Shown here piece by piece: positions 25,501 to 33,872 of a DNA stretch of 64,000 nt (within the stretch, counting starts at the first letter, position 1; each line of letters opens with the position of its first letter). The stretch covers positions 434,001-498,000 of the forward strand of contig JAFDYV010000003.1 of the NCBI GenBank assembly GCA_018267275.1, read 5' to 3'. Below the pieces are notes generated by a model. It saw only the letters and a list, made by a program, of their open reading frames with translations. It ran no database searches and was not told the DNA's origin. The translations under genes were made by a program, and so were the position numbers. This DNA is from Bacteroidota bacterium. GTDB lineage: Bacteria; Bacteroidota; Bacteroidia; Cytophagales; Cyclobacteriaceae.

Positions 25501-25655
25501 TGCGTGCGCTTTTTGGCGGAAAAAACAAGGAAGAAGTTGACCCTGAGCAAGTCGATGCTATTCAATACCGAGAGAATGATAAACGGGTGCGCTTTTTGAA
25601 CGTGCGCGTAAAAGGCACGCCTGACAAGTTTGACTTCAGCTTAGGGAAGAAATAA
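22506..25655 (+). CDS. AsmA-like family protein
   Basis: 1,049 residues from ATG 22506 (MKKLWKFLIAAAAILFAVLA). The upstream extension of the frame reads through the tRNA fragment and terminator and is rejected. A single N-terminal membrane anchor is followed by a long beta-rich periplasmic region and a C-terminal domain (about 930-1,049) with LNGSLNNFAPLQAMAGYF and the terminal FSLGKK. This is the layout of AsmA/YhdP-like proteins, which form bridge-like grooves for lipid movement between the inner and outer membranes. It is the first chromosomal gene after the ICE and ends 2 bp before a convergent gene. Confidence 0.85.
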   Translation: MKKLWKFLIAAAAILFAVLAIGLVGLSYKQKEITQWVITEANKNFEGHLQVADSQVSIFHDFPYLDLDLKGVRFFATKDTTTQPLYEIKDLYLGFSWLDLVQSNFDVQLIDVKGGHVDVVQYANGDINILMAKKISRDTTTSNSSDNEFQVHLKKLMMEDFNISFARQIDSTEYRSHLRKVQLSFKAKKGHLELKTNTSLVFTFLKAGQPTFFHDKNVTFEADVDFDSTTQKLNITEGHLGLEEARFSAFGSLVLSQQPDFDLMIKGEKPDFTLFTSLAPPEAASIINQYSNQGKVFFEGTIRGKATKEIQPQINFKFGCADGLVQNVKVKKSIDQLQITGSFTNGSERSLRTSVFELRNFSFRPDRGEFKGNLLMRDFTNPQVAVSLTSNLDLDFLAAFLQLQQIEKLKGNVQLNMNFNELVDIQAPENSLVRLKEGIESELIVKDLSFSLPKQSIKIDKINAHAQMKEGKFTLDSLAIRVGQSDISFSGMVSDLPALFHKPNKDITMRLNVKGNRLLLNALATADTALAKSIDEELGDYEVKLGFTTSVAKLKKSPLPLGEFYVDDLHAKLKGYPHTLHDLRADIIITDSSFQMKDFSGQIDQSDFHFNGKLVNYALWFDSIKRGDTRFEFDFFSQQLKLHNLLTYKGESYLPKDYQDEVIKDVRLHGYTDLYFNNQFKSADLLISKVEGKLRVHPLKIEQLKGRIHFEDEHLTVQNLSAKMGTSDFNINLAFYTGKNQELKKRDNKFSIQSGFLNLDELLNFDLEQPKTSADHAKAFNIFEIPFTDMQFNAEIGKIKHHHILLEQMTAALRMQQNHYLYFDTIQFNTAGGKLAMKGYFNGSDPKKIYLKSNSKFENMNLDQLLFKFDNFGQDALVSNNLHGQLTGTVNSMIRVHPDLTPILNEGEAHMDIQILNGSLNNFAPLQAMAGYFKDKNINRVRFDTLQNTLDLKNGVLNIPAMTINSSLGFIELQGSQSLDLKMDYLIRIPWKLVTQVGVRALFGGKNKEEVDPEQVDAIQYRENDKRVRFLNVRVKGTPDKFDFSLGKK

Positions 25656-25657
25656 AA

Positions 25658-27013
25658 TCAATCAAATCGTATTGCCTGCACCGGACTAATCTTTGTAATG
25701 TACCTAGTGGGCAGCCACAAGACTACCACCACGGTGGCAAAAACCAGTACATTCAAAACAAATACCGTTGCCCAATCCCACTCAATCGGCACGAAACTAA
25801 CATAATAATCTCTGGGGTTTAATTTAAAAAACCTGAACTGGTATTGCAACCAACATATCCCCAGGCCAATCGCATTACCCCAAAGCAAGCCTCTCGCAAT
25901 CAGATTGCTGCCGCTGAACATAAAAATCGTGCGCACCAATTTGTCGGTTCCGCCCATGGATTTCAAAATTCCTACCATTGGTATGCGCTCCATCACCAAA
26001 ATCAAGATAACCGAAATCATGTTCACAGAAATAACGAATAAAATAATCCCAAGCAGTATTTTTACTTGCCGCTTAATCAAATCCAACCATTCAAAAACGT
26101 TGATAAACTTGTCGCGTACTGTTTCTATGTTTAGGTCGTAATCGATGGACTCCCCGATCTGTAGCAATGCCTCGTCAAGTGCAGCCTTGTCTTGATCGAA
26201 CCCAAAGATTGCCCCCTTGTTGCCGTGTTCAATCACGATACTATCTGCCCCTACTTCATCTGTCAATGAATAAGTATCGTTGTTCATCTCATTTTTTAAC
26301 AAATCAAATCGATTGAAGTAGTCCAAGTCGATCGTAACCTCCAATCCACCCGCCATGTGGTTTTCCCAGCCGTTGAGCTGCTGTACCATACGGATGTCTC
26401 CAATCAATACCTTGCCATCGAAGTAATCAGACAAATTGGTTTCATAAATACCAACAACTTTCAACTTGCGGACACGCGGAGGGTTTTGAAAAAAATGCAG
26501 CACTATGTCATCACCCACTTTGGCATTAATTTTATTGGCAATAATCCGGCTCAACACTACCTCGCGAGAATAGCTCGAGTCATTGAACTGAAGAAATCTT
26601 CCTTCAACCATTGCTTCGGCAAACCGCGAAACATTAAAGCTCTTGCCCACACCTTTGAAAATCACTCCCAGTACTTCATCATCGGCCTTGATTAACCCTG
26701 CTTTGTGGCAATACTCTTGCACGTGTTTAACAAAAGGGAATTTTTCCGGTTGCTGATACAAGGGGATGCGGTAATCGAAAGGTTGTTCTTCTACCGCCAT
26801 GTTCATTGTAAATTTCGTAATCAACAAGTGATTGCTAAACCGGTAGATTTTCTCCTTTACCGCAGTTTGAAACCCCAGCATTACCAAAAAAGAAACAATG
26901 GCAGCCGCTAATCCGATGGCAATACTGCCCACAGCAATTTTATGGATGATGGCAGAAAAGCTACCACTCGCAGCGTTCCGTATTCTTTTAGCAATGAAAT
27001 AAGAAAGGTTCAA
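25658..27013 (-). CDS. LolC/LolE-like ABC transporter permease (FtsX/MacB fold)
   Basis: 451 residues. The N-terminus MNLSYFIAKRIRNAASGSFS leads into one membrane helix (about 25-45), a large periplasmic domain (about 50-310), and three C-terminal helices (about 315-345, 365-390, 410-435) with the ERIPMVGILKSMGGTDK coupling loop. The ending ISPVQAIRFD is typical. The family moves lipoproteins out of the inner membrane or extracts lipids. The ATPase partner is not adjacent. It is convergent with the AsmA-like gene and divergent from namZ. Confidence 0.85.
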   Translation of the reverse strand: MNLSYFIAKRIRNAASGSFSAIIHKIAVGSIAIGLAAAIVSFLVMLGFQTAVKEKIYRFSNHLLITKFTMNMAVEEQPFDYRIPLYQQPEKFPFVKHVQEYCHKAGLIKADDEVLGVIFKGVGKSFNVSRFAEAMVEGRFLQFNDSSYSREVVLSRIIANKINAKVGDDIVLHFFQNPPRVRKLKVVGIYETNLSDYFDGKVLIGDIRMVQQLNGWENHMAGGLEVTIDLDYFNRFDLLKNEMNNDTYSLTDEVGADSIVIEHGNKGAIFGFDQDKAALDEALLQIGESIDYDLNIETVRDKFINVFEWLDLIKRQVKILLGIILFVISVNMISVILILVMERIPMVGILKSMGGTDKLVRTIFMFSGSNLIARGLLWGNAIGLGICWLQYQFRFFKLNPRDYYVSFVPIEWDWATVFVLNVLVFATVVVVLWLPTRYITKISPVQAIRFD

Positions 27014-27022
27014 AGAATAGAG

Positions 27023-27030
27023 TATTTTTG
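27023..27030 (+). promoter_or_regulatory. -7 element of the namZ promoter
   Basis: TATTTTTG matches the Bacteroidota -7 consensus TAnnTTTG, 22 bp before the namZ ATG. A clear -33 TTTG is not visible. Confidence 0.45.
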
Positions 27031-27052
27031 ATACACAACAAAGTAAAGAAAA

Positions 27053-28246
27053 ATGATTGGCTCTTTGATAAATATTTTAGTGCCGAAGAAAACGGTTAGT
27101 GTCATCATATGGCTACTGATCAGTATCGCATGGTTCGGTGCAGTGGGGCAACCAAAATCGCCTATCATCACTGGTGCCGCCCAGCTAGATATTTTACTTC
27201 CCAAGTTAAAATCACAGCGTGTGGCGTTGCTGGTCAACCATACTTCCAAACTTGGCAAAACACATTTGGTAGATACCCTTTTGAAAACTGGCATCACCAT
27301 TCAAAAAATATTTTCGCCCGAACATGGTTTTCGTGGCACGGCCGATGCAGGCGAGCAGGTGAAAGATGGAGTTGATCCCAGCACAAATTTACCCGTGGTT
27401 TCGCTATACGGAAACAACAAAAAACCCACGGCCGAACAATTGGCTGATGTAGATGTTGTGATTTTTGATTTACAAGATGTGGGTGCGCGCTTCTATACCT
27501 ATATCGGTTCGATGCATTATTTGATGGAGGCTTGTGCGCAACAAAAGAAAAAACTCATCATCCTTGATCGGCCTAACCCCAATGGCAGCTATGTGGATGG
27601 CCCCTTGTTGGATATGTCGCTCAAGTCATTTGTGGGCATGCACCCGGTGCCCATTGTTCATGGTATGACAGTTGGCGAATATGCACAGATGATCAACGGC
27701 CAAGGCTGGCTGGAAGGAAAAGTGATTTGTGATATTTATATCATCAAAATGAAAAACTACACGCATGCTACTCAATACTCGCTGCCCGTGAAGCCTTCGC
27801 CCAATATAGCCAACGATCAAACAGTAGCGCTCTACCCGTCAACGTGTTTGTTCGAAGGCACTACGCTGAGTGTAGGTCGTGGTACCGAACATCCGTTTGA
27901 GTGGATTGGTCATCCCGATCTAAAGAACCAACCGTTTCAATTCACGCCCAGCAGCATTCAGGGCATGGCCAAAAATCCACCACATGAAAACAAAGTCTGT
28001 TATGGCATCAACCTAGAAAAAGAAAGGGTGAAGAAAGAAGTTTCGCTCAAGCATCTCATCAGTTTATACAATCAATTCCCCGACAAGGAAAAATTCTTTA
28101 TTCCGTTTTTTGATAAACTGGTCGGTAATAAAATGGTGCGCGAACAAATCAAACAAGGCATGAGCGAAGCCCAAATCAAAGCCACCTGGAAAAAGGACTT
28201 GGAGCAGTACAAAAAGATGCGGGTAAAGTATTTGTTGTATAACTGA
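27053..28246 (+). CDS. namZ: Exo-beta-N-acetylmuramidase NamZ-like (DUF1343)
   Basis: 397 residues with an N-terminal signal or membrane segment (VSVIIWLLISIAWFGAVGQ). Conserved blocks are VALLVNHTSKLG, FSPEHGFRG, DVVIFDLQDVGARFYTYI, LIILDRPNPNG and LYPSTCLFEGTTLSVGRGTE, all hallmarks of DUF1343. Characterised members release N-acetylmuramic acid from peptidoglycan fragments. It is probably periplasmic and used in cell-wall recycling. The promoter lies in the short gap shared with the divergent permease gene. Confidence 0.88.
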   Translation: MIGSLINILVPKKTVSVIIWLLISIAWFGAVGQPKSPIITGAAQLDILLPKLKSQRVALLVNHTSKLGKTHLVDTLLKTGITIQKIFSPEHGFRGTADAGEQVKDGVDPSTNLPVVSLYGNNKKPTAEQLADVDVVIFDLQDVGARFYTYIGSMHYLMEACAQQKKKLIILDRPNPNGSYVDGPLLDMSLKSFVGMHPVPIVHGMTVGEYAQMINGQGWLEGKVICDIYIIKMKNYTHATQYSLPVKPSPNIANDQTVALYPSTCLFEGTTLSVGRGTEHPFEWIGHPDLKNQPFQFTPSSIQGMAKNPPHENKVCYGINLEKERVKKEVSLKHLISLYNQFPDKEKFFIPFFDKLVGNKMVREQIKQGMSEAQIKATWKKDLEQYKKMRVKYLLYN

Positions 28247-28269
28247 CAGTAGTGAGCAGTACATCAGCG

Positions 28270-28304
28270 AACGATGACGAGTATCCAGCAACGAGCATAA
28301 AGTA
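28270..28304 (+). repeat. Heptamer array before the GH5 gene
   Basis: Five 7-bp units, four ending in AGYA (ACGAGTA, TCCAGCA, ACGAGCA, TAAAGTA). It lies 13 bp before the GH5 ATG; looser heptamer-like sequence extends left to about 28250. Confidence 0.55.
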
Positions 28305-28317
28305 ATATCTGTGAACT

Positions 28318-30384
28318 ATGAAGACCTTTAAGAAGATACTGAAATTCGTGTCCATCGCAATAGCCATTGTCGTTCCTCTAATTTATGTATACCTGTTTAC
28401 AGATTCACCTTATCCATCGATTGATGAAAAGGGACTCGTGACCACCGAAAGTGAAAACATTCCTGCGGCACAAGCAATTCTGGTATCGGGTGATAGCATT
28501 GCAAAAAATATTCAGGTCAACAACGGCTGGTTTAAAGATCCCGCGGGTCGCACCATGATCTTGCACGGCATCAACCTGGGGGGCAGCAGCAAGTTGCCAT
28601 TCCAACCCAATATCCCGAGCCACCAAAAAGATAAGTTTTACGAAACGGTTCATACGGTTTCGTTCATCGGCAGGCCATTTCCGCTAAGCGAAGCTGACGC
28701 GCATTTCCAACGCTTGCACCAATGGGGCTATCGTTTTGTTCGCCTTTTGGTGACGTGGGAAGCCATCGAACACGCAGGTCCCGGAAAATATGATGAGGAT
28801 TATCTCAACTACATTCAAGCGATTGTAAAAAAGGCGGGCGCGCATCATATCAACGTATTCATCGATCCACATCAAGACGTATGGAGCCGGTTTTCCGGAG
28901 GCGATGGGGCACCGTACTGGACATTCGAAAAAGTTGGGCTAGATCCGCTGAAGTTCAATGAAGCTGGTGCAGCTATTTTACACAACGTGGAAGGTGACCC
29001 TTTTCCGAAAATGATATGGCCTACCAACTACAGTAAACTCGCGGCCGCCACCATGTTCACACTGTTCTTTGGAGGAAACGATTTCGCTCCACACGTAAAA
29101 ATAGATAGCCTATCTGCGCAAGATTATTTACAAACACATTATATCAACGCCATCAAACAAGTGGCATTGAAGTTAAAAGGATTGCCGAATGTCATTGGCT
29201 TTGATACGTTCAATGAGCCAAGTGTTGGCTACATCGGCATTGAAAATCTTGCTTCTTACAGTTTGCTCACCAATGGCGTAACGCCCAATTATTTTGAAGG
29301 CATGGTAGCGGGTGCAGGAAACTCTGTGGAAGTGCGCGAATTCGAGTTTGGCGCCACGGGTCCAAAAGAAAAACGAAAAGTGCAGATAAACCCAAACAAA
29401 ATCTCCGTTTGGAAAGAGGCAGATACTGACATTTGGAAAAACGCAGGCGTGTGGGGGTATGATGCACAACAAAAGCCGGTATTGTTAAAAGCAGATTACT
29501 TTGGTGTGCGCGATGGCAAAAAAGTTGACTATGCCACACACTACTTCAAACCATTTGTGATAAAGTACCAAGAAGCGATTCATCAAGTGGATTCCTCTTG
29601 GGTCGTTTTTGTAGAAGCTGCCTTGATGAAGGAGCTGCCTAAGTTTAGTGCTGAAGAAAGTAAACAAATGGTTAACGCTGGCCATTGGTACGATGCTATT
29701 ACCTTGCTCACTAAAGAGTATTCTTCGTGGATTGGGTTGGATGTGAAAAGAGCAAAACCGGTATTTGGGAAAACCGCAGTGCGAGAAACATTTCACGGCA
29801 CCATGAAAGGTTTTAAAGATGAAACGCTGGAGACCATGGGCAAGCAACCTACCCTTGTAGGTGAGTTTGGCATTCCTTTCGATATGGGAAACAAAAAGTC
29901 ATTTTCGAACAATGACTTTCGAGATCAAGAAGATTGTTTGGACCGGTCGTTTCGCGCTATGGAATCCAATCAATTGAACTATACGCTGTGGAACTACACA
30001 GCCGATAACAACAACACCCATGGAGACAATTGGAATGGCGAAGACTTATCTATTTTTAGCACCTCGCAGCAAAAAAATAAATCCGATGTCAACTCGGGTG
30101 GACGGGCACTGGCGGCTGCGCTGCGTGCCTACCCTTTCAAGGTGGCGGGTGAGCCGCTCGAATACTTTTTTAACAAGGATGAACAGGAGTTTTACTTGAA
30201 ATTCAAATCAGACAAAATCACTTCTCATCCCACTGAAATATTTCTTCCGGAATTTCATTATGGAAAAGGCTTTGAAGTACAACACACTGCCGGCAAGCTT
30301 TCGTTCGACAAGAAAAATAGCTTGTTGCTTTTTGTTCCCGATTCAGAGGGAGAACAGCGTATTCGGATAATCGCAAAACAGTAA
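28318..30384 (+). CDS. Glycoside hydrolase family 5, endoglycoceramidase-like
   Basis: 688 residues. An N-terminal membrane anchor or signal (FVSIAIAIVVPLIYVYLF) is followed by a (beta/alpha)8 GH5 domain. The general acid/base is E300 in GFDTFNEPSVG and the nucleophile is E516 in LVGEFGIPFDM; HINVFIDPHQDVWSR and RTMILHGINLGG are also GH5-like. The large size, the DPHQD loop and the late nucleophile resemble endoglycoceramidase-type or GH5 glycosylceramidase enzymes rather than cellulases. The C-terminal 90 residues are beta-rich. The substrate cannot be settled from sequence. Confidence 0.82.
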   Translation: MKTFKKILKFVSIAIAIVVPLIYVYLFTDSPYPSIDEKGLVTTESENIPAAQAILVSGDSIAKNIQVNNGWFKDPAGRTMILHGINLGGSSKLPFQPNIPSHQKDKFYETVHTVSFIGRPFPLSEADAHFQRLHQWGYRFVRLLVTWEAIEHAGPGKYDEDYLNYIQAIVKKAGAHHINVFIDPHQDVWSRFSGGDGAPYWTFEKVGLDPLKFNEAGAAILHNVEGDPFPKMIWPTNYSKLAAATMFTLFFGGNDFAPHVKIDSLSAQDYLQTHYINAIKQVALKLKGLPNVIGFDTFNEPSVGYIGIENLASYSLLTNGVTPNYFEGMVAGAGNSVEVREFEFGATGPKEKRKVQINPNKISVWKEADTDIWKNAGVWGYDAQQKPVLLKADYFGVRDGKKVDYATHYFKPFVIKYQEAIHQVDSSWVVFVEAALMKELPKFSAEESKQMVNAGHWYDAITLLTKEYSSWIGLDVKRAKPVFGKTAVRETFHGTMKGFKDETLETMGKQPTLVGEFGIPFDMGNKKSFSNNDFRDQEDCLDRSFRAMESNQLNYTLWNYTADNNNTHGDNWNGEDLSIFSTSQQKNKSDVNSGGRALAAALRAYPFKVAGEPLEYFFNKDEQEFYLKFKSDKITSHPTEIFLPEFHYGKGFEVQHTAGKLSFDKKNSLLLFVPDSEGEQRIRIIAKQ

Positions 30385-30389
30385 TCGGC

Positions 30390-30453
30390 TTTTGGTGTTC
30401 AGTAATCAGTACAGTGAGCCAAAGTTATCATGCCAAAGTCCCAAGTTCTGATT
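30390..30453 (+). repeat. Two adjoining heptamer arrays before nth
   Basis: Four units at 30390-30417 (GTTCAGT, AATCAGT and variants) are followed, after one base, by five units at 30419-30453 (CCAAAGT twice, TATCATG, CCCAAGT, TCTGATT). The second array ends 2 bp before the nth ATG at 30456, which supports that start. Confidence 0.65.
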
Positions 30454-30455
30454 CA

Positions 30456-31091
30456 ATGAAAAAATCTGATAAAGTAGCCGACATCCTAAAAATTCTCGAT
30501 AAGCATTATCCAACAGTTACAACACCCCTTCACCACAAAGATGCTTATACGCTTTTGGTTTCGGTGTTGCTTTCTGCGCAGTGCACCGATGAGCGAGTGA
30601 ACAAAACCACGCCAGCACTTTTCGCGATGGCTGATAACCCGTTTGACATGGTCAAACATTCAGTGGAAGAAATTCGCGAAATCATCAAACCCTGCGGGCT
30701 GTCACCAATGAAATCAAAAGGTATCTATGGGCTATCAAAAATTCTAATTGAAAAGTATAATGGCCAGGTGCCTAACACCTTTGAGGAATTGGAAGAACTA
30801 CCCGCAGTTGGTCACAAAACGGCCTCGGTTGTAATGACCCAATGGTTTGGGATACCAGCCTTTCCGGTTGACACACATATTCACCGGCTAGCTTACCGAT
30901 GGGGGCTCACCAACGGAAAAAGCGTTGAGCAAACCGAACACGACTTAAAAAGGCTGATACCGGAAGAAAAATGGAACAAGGTACATTTGCAGATTATTTA
31001 CTTTGGCCGAGAATACTGCCCCGCACGCGGTCACCAATGGCAAACATGCCCTATTTGCAAAAAGTACATGCGAAAACAATTGAGGGAGTAA
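30456..31091 (+). CDS. nth: Endonuclease III (DNA glycosylase/AP lyase)
   Basis: 211 residues from ATG 30456, the same length as E. coli Nth. A GTG 42 bp upstream would translate repeat DNA and is rejected. Motifs are LLSAQCTDERVNKTTP, the helix-hairpin-helix LPAVGHKTASVV with the catalytic lysine, and VDTHIHRLAYR with the catalytic aspartate. It removes oxidised pyrimidines in base excision repair. The C-terminal cysteine cluster is incomplete: a C-x9-C-x2-C pattern (CPARGHQWQTCPIC) with no fourth cysteine, so the 4Fe-4S cluster may be absent or altered. Confidence 0.92.
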   Translation: MKKSDKVADILKILDKHYPTVTTPLHHKDAYTLLVSVLLSAQCTDERVNKTTPALFAMADNPFDMVKHSVEEIREIIKPCGLSPMKSKGIYGLSKILIEKYNGQVPNTFEELEELPAVGHKTASVVMTQWFGIPAFPVDTHIHRLAYRWGLTNGKSVEQTEHDLKRLIPEEKWNKVHLQIIYFGREYCPARGHQWQTCPICKKYMRKQLRE

Positions 31092-31134
31092 AACAAAGGG
31101 TGCATTTTGTTCTACCATTGCGATATTTACAGCC

Positions 31135-32058
31135 ATGAACGACCTCCGCATTATCTTCATGGGCACACCCGAGTTTGCCGTGCCTTCATTAGAAATTTTG
31201 ATTGAACATAAATTCAACGTGGTGGCTGTTATCACGGCACCCGACAAACCACAAGGCCGCGGGCAAAAACTGATGCCTTCACCTGTAAAGGAATGTGCGT
31301 TGAAGCACAACGTTCCCGTACTTCAACCCACCAATTTAAAATCACTAGAATTTATTGAAGAACTAAAATCCTATCGAGCCAATTTGCAAGTCGTGGTCGC
31401 GTTCCGCATGTTGCCGGAAGTAGTGTGGGCGATGCCTGCTTTCGGAACATTCAACCTTCACGCATCTTTATTGCCACAATACCGCGGTGCCGCGCCTATC
31501 AACTGGGCAATTATCAATGGAGAAAGGGAGACGGGTGTCACCACTTTCTTCCTAAAACACGAAATTGATACCGGCAGCATCATTTTCCAAGAAACGGAAC
31601 CCATTTTTGAATCAGATGATGTAGGTTCGCTTTATGAGCGGTTGATGGCTAGAGGCGGTCGGCTCGTTTTGAAGACAGTACAGGCCATTGCACAAGGCAA
31701 TTACCCATCGGTTGCACAATCAGAAACTATCGAAATCAAACACGCTCCCAAGATTTTTAAGGAGACCTGTGAAATCAATTGGAACCAGTCCGCAAAAAGA
31801 ATTGTCGATTTTGTTAGAGGGTTAAGCCCATACCCTGCCGCTTGGACGACTATTAATGGGAAGCAATACAAGATTTTTAGATGCAGTTCAAAGTTGGCAG
31901 CTGGCAGTAGCCAGTTGGCATTGGGTGGCTACGAAACCGACAACAAAAGTTATCTTTACATTAAAACTGCCGATGGTTGGATTTCAATAGACGAATTTCA
32001 GCCTGAAGGCAAAAAGCGTATGAAAGTGGAGGAGTTTTTTAGAGGAAACAAAATTTAA
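31135..32058 (+). CDS. fmt: Methionyl-tRNA formyltransferase
   Basis: 307 residues. N-terminal formyltransferase fold: RIIFMGTPEFAVPSLEIL, the catalytic region NLHASLLPQYRGAAPINWAI and HEIDTGSIIFQE. C-terminal OB-like domain from about residue 205. It formylates initiator Met-tRNA. The linker SSKLAAGSSQLALGG in the C-terminal domain is encoded by six DNA heptamers (31885-31926) and looks like an insertion that kept the frame. It is preceded by TATTTAC, a weak -7-like element close to the start. Confidence 0.95.
   Translation: MNDLRIIFMGTPEFAVPSLEILIEHKFNVVAVITAPDKPQGRGQKLMPSPVKECALKHNVPVLQPTNLKSLEFIEELKSYRANLQVVVAFRMLPEVVWAMPAFGTFNLHASLLPQYRGAAPINWAIINGERETGVTTFFLKHEIDTGSIIFQETEPIFESDDVGSLYERLMARGGRLVLKTVQAIAQGNYPSVAQSETIEIKHAPKIFKETCEINWNQSAKRIVDFVRGLSPYPAAWTTINGKQYKIFRCSSKLAAGSSQLALGGYETDNKSYLYIKTADGWISIDEFQPEGKKRMKVEEFFRGNKI
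31885..31926 (+). repeat. Heptamer array inside the fmt coding sequence
   Basis: Six 7-bp units of pattern AGTTGGC (AGTTCAA, AGTTGGC twice, AGCTGGC, AGTAGCC, ATTGGGT). The length of 42 bp is a multiple of three, so the fmt frame is intact. Confidence 0.7.
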
Positions 32059-32145
32059 TTTAAAAATGTCGCGATTTGAAAATTTGAAAATGAATATTCC
32101 GAGCAGTTCCAACTCTCTTTCGTATTAACTTCTATTTTATACTCA

Positions 32146-32649
32146 ATGATCATTTCGCTGATAGCCGCCCTCACGAAAAATCATGTCATCGGTAAGAACA
32201 ACGACTTGCCATGGCATTTGCCTGACGACATGAAGTATTTCATGCAAACTACAAAGGGTCATCACGTAATCATGGGTCGAAAAAACTACGACTCGATACC
32301 AGAAAAGTTTAGACCTCTTCCCAACCGAACCAATATTGTGGTGACGCGTCAAGCCGATTGGAAAGCAGAAAAGTGCATTACGGTGAATTCATTGGAAGAT
32401 GCAATTAACATCGCCAAACAAAATAACGAAACAGAACTTTTTATCATTGGGGGTGCCGAAATCTATCAACTTGGATTCCCGCTTACACAGCGGATGTACC
32501 TAACCGAAATCCAAACCGAACTCGCTGGCGACACTTTCTTCCCAATGTTCGCTAAATCAGAGTGGAGAGAAACTTCACGCATTCATCACGTAAAAGACGA
32601 GCGGCATGCCTATGCTTTTGACTTTGTTGTATACGATAAACGAACCTAA
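32146..32649 (+). CDS. folA: Dihydrofolate reductase
   Basis: 167 residues. The family signature is complete: [30 protein letters not shown] with the catalytic aspartate, [14 protein letters not shown] and [15 protein letters not shown]. It reduces dihydrofolate to tetrahydrofolate with NADPH in the cytoplasm. It follows fmt, a formyl-folate-using enzyme, and the start is 87 bp after fmt. Confidence 0.95.
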   Translation: MIISLIAALTKNHVIGKNNDLPWHLPDDMKYFMQTTKGHHVIMGRKNYDSIPEKFRPLPNRTNIVVTRQADWKAEKCITVNSLEDAINIAKQNNETELFIIGGAEIYQLGFPLTQRMYLTEIQTELAGDTFFPMFAKSEWRETSRIHHVKDERHAYAFDFVVYDKRT

Positions 32650-32659
32650 ATATTAGATT

Positions 32660-33040
32660 ATGGAAAGTCATAAACGTGTAGTCGGGATTCTGTACATCGT
32701 CACAGGTGTGTTGCAATTCATTGTCATGTTACTAGTGAGTGTGTTAATTTCTTCACTCATCCCTTTCATTGCAGACAACGCAGAAGAAAACGCGCGTTGG
32801 GTTTTTGATTGGCTTGTTCCTTTCATCAATATCATTGCAGCAATTGTCATCATATTTTTCTCTATTCCTTCGGTTGTGGGTGGCGCGGCTTTGTTGCAGG
32901 GAAAGAGTTGGGCGCTCACGCTACTATTGATTTTGGGATGTTTCAAACTCTTCTCGTTTCCCATCGGCACAGCCATTGGCATTTATACCATTTGGGTGTA
33001 TGCCGAAGATAAAAAACTTGGCACTACTAAAACCGTGTAA
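32660..33040 (+). CDS. Small membrane protein, function unknown
   Basis: 126 residues with three to four hydrophobic helices (about 8-30, 50-75, 80-110) and a short charged C-terminus (YAEDKKLGTTKTV). It is not recognised. It starts 10 bp after folA and ends 3 bp before the next gene, so it is probably cotranscribed with both. Confidence 0.75.
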   Translation: MESHKRVVGILYIVTGVLQFIVMLLVSVLISSLIPFIADNAEENARWVFDWLVPFINIIAAIVIIFFSIPSVVGGAALLQGKSWALTLLLILGCFKLFSFPIGTAIGIYTIWVYAEDKKLGTTKTV

Positions 33041-33043
33041 CGC

Positions 33044-33844
33044 ATGTCACTTACATCAAAAGTTGTGTGGGTAACGGGGGCATCGTCTGGCATTGGCGAA
33101 GCGCTTGTGTACGCACTTGCCAAAGAAGGCTGCAAACTGATTCTGTCGGCCAGAAGAAAAGAAGAACTGGAACGGGTAAAAGGAAACTGCCCCGCAGCGG
33201 TGCAGCCCAATGTACGTATCCTGCCATTGGACTTATCAAAATCAGATACTTTGCAATTGAGTACCCAAGCTGCCATTCAGTTTTTCGGTTACGTAGATAT
33301 TCTAGTCAATAATGGCGGCATCAGTCAGCGCAGCCTGGCAAAAGATACGTTGTTGGAAGTGGACAGGGAATTGATGGAGGTGGACTACTTTGGCACGGTT
33401 GCTATATCAAAATTTTTACTCCCACATTTCTTGGAAAGAAAAGGTGGTCACTATGTGGTAACCAGTAGCGTCATGGGGCTCATCGGTACTCCGTATCGTT
33501 CGGGCTATGCTGCAGCCAAACACGCGCTGCATGGTTTCTTTGATTCGCTTCGGGCGGAAGTCTGGAAAGAAAATATTTTTGTTACGCTCATCTGCCCGGG
33601 CTGGATTCGCACCAACATCACATTAAATGCTGTGACGGGCGATGGATCGAAATTGAATGAAATGGACAAAACCACCGACAAAGGGCTGGCTCCCGACTAT
33701 TGTGCCGCACGAATTGTCAGTGCGATCAAGTCGAAAAAAGAAGAGGTTTATATTGGCGGGGCAAAAGAAGTTTTTGGCGTGTATGTGAAACGTTTCTTTC
33801 CATCCCTATTTTCAAAACTTGTAAGGAAAGTGAAGGTGCGGTAG
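33044..33844 (+). CDS. Short-chain dehydrogenase/reductase
   Basis: 266 residues with a Rossmann fold. The cofactor motif VTGASSGIGEAL lies near the N-terminus, NNGG in the middle (DILVNNGGISQRS), and the catalytic serine and YxxxK in VTSSVMGL and GYAAAKHALHGF. CPGWIRTNI follows. The substrate is unknown; the DHRS7-like layout suggests a lipid or steroid-like ketone or alcohol. It starts 3 bp after the membrane-protein gene. Confidence 0.88.
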   Translation: MSLTSKVVWVTGASSGIGEALVYALAKEGCKLILSARRKEELERVKGNCPAAVQPNVRILPLDLSKSDTLQLSTQAAIQFFGYVDILVNNGGISQRSLAKDTLLEVDRELMEVDYFGTVAISKFLLPHFLERKGGHYVVTSSVMGLIGTPYRSGYAAAKHALHGFFDSLRAEVWKENIFVTLICPGWIRTNITLNAVTGDGSKLNEMDKTTDKGLAPDYCAARIVSAIKSKKEEVYIGGAKEVFGVYVKRFFPSLFSKLVRKVKVR

Positions 33845-33872
33845 CAAATTCATTGATTTTAGCAATCAAGAG

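Noticed and set aside
30414..30455. GTG start of nth
   Set aside because: It would encode translated heptamer repeat DNA; the ATG at 30456 gives the normal length.
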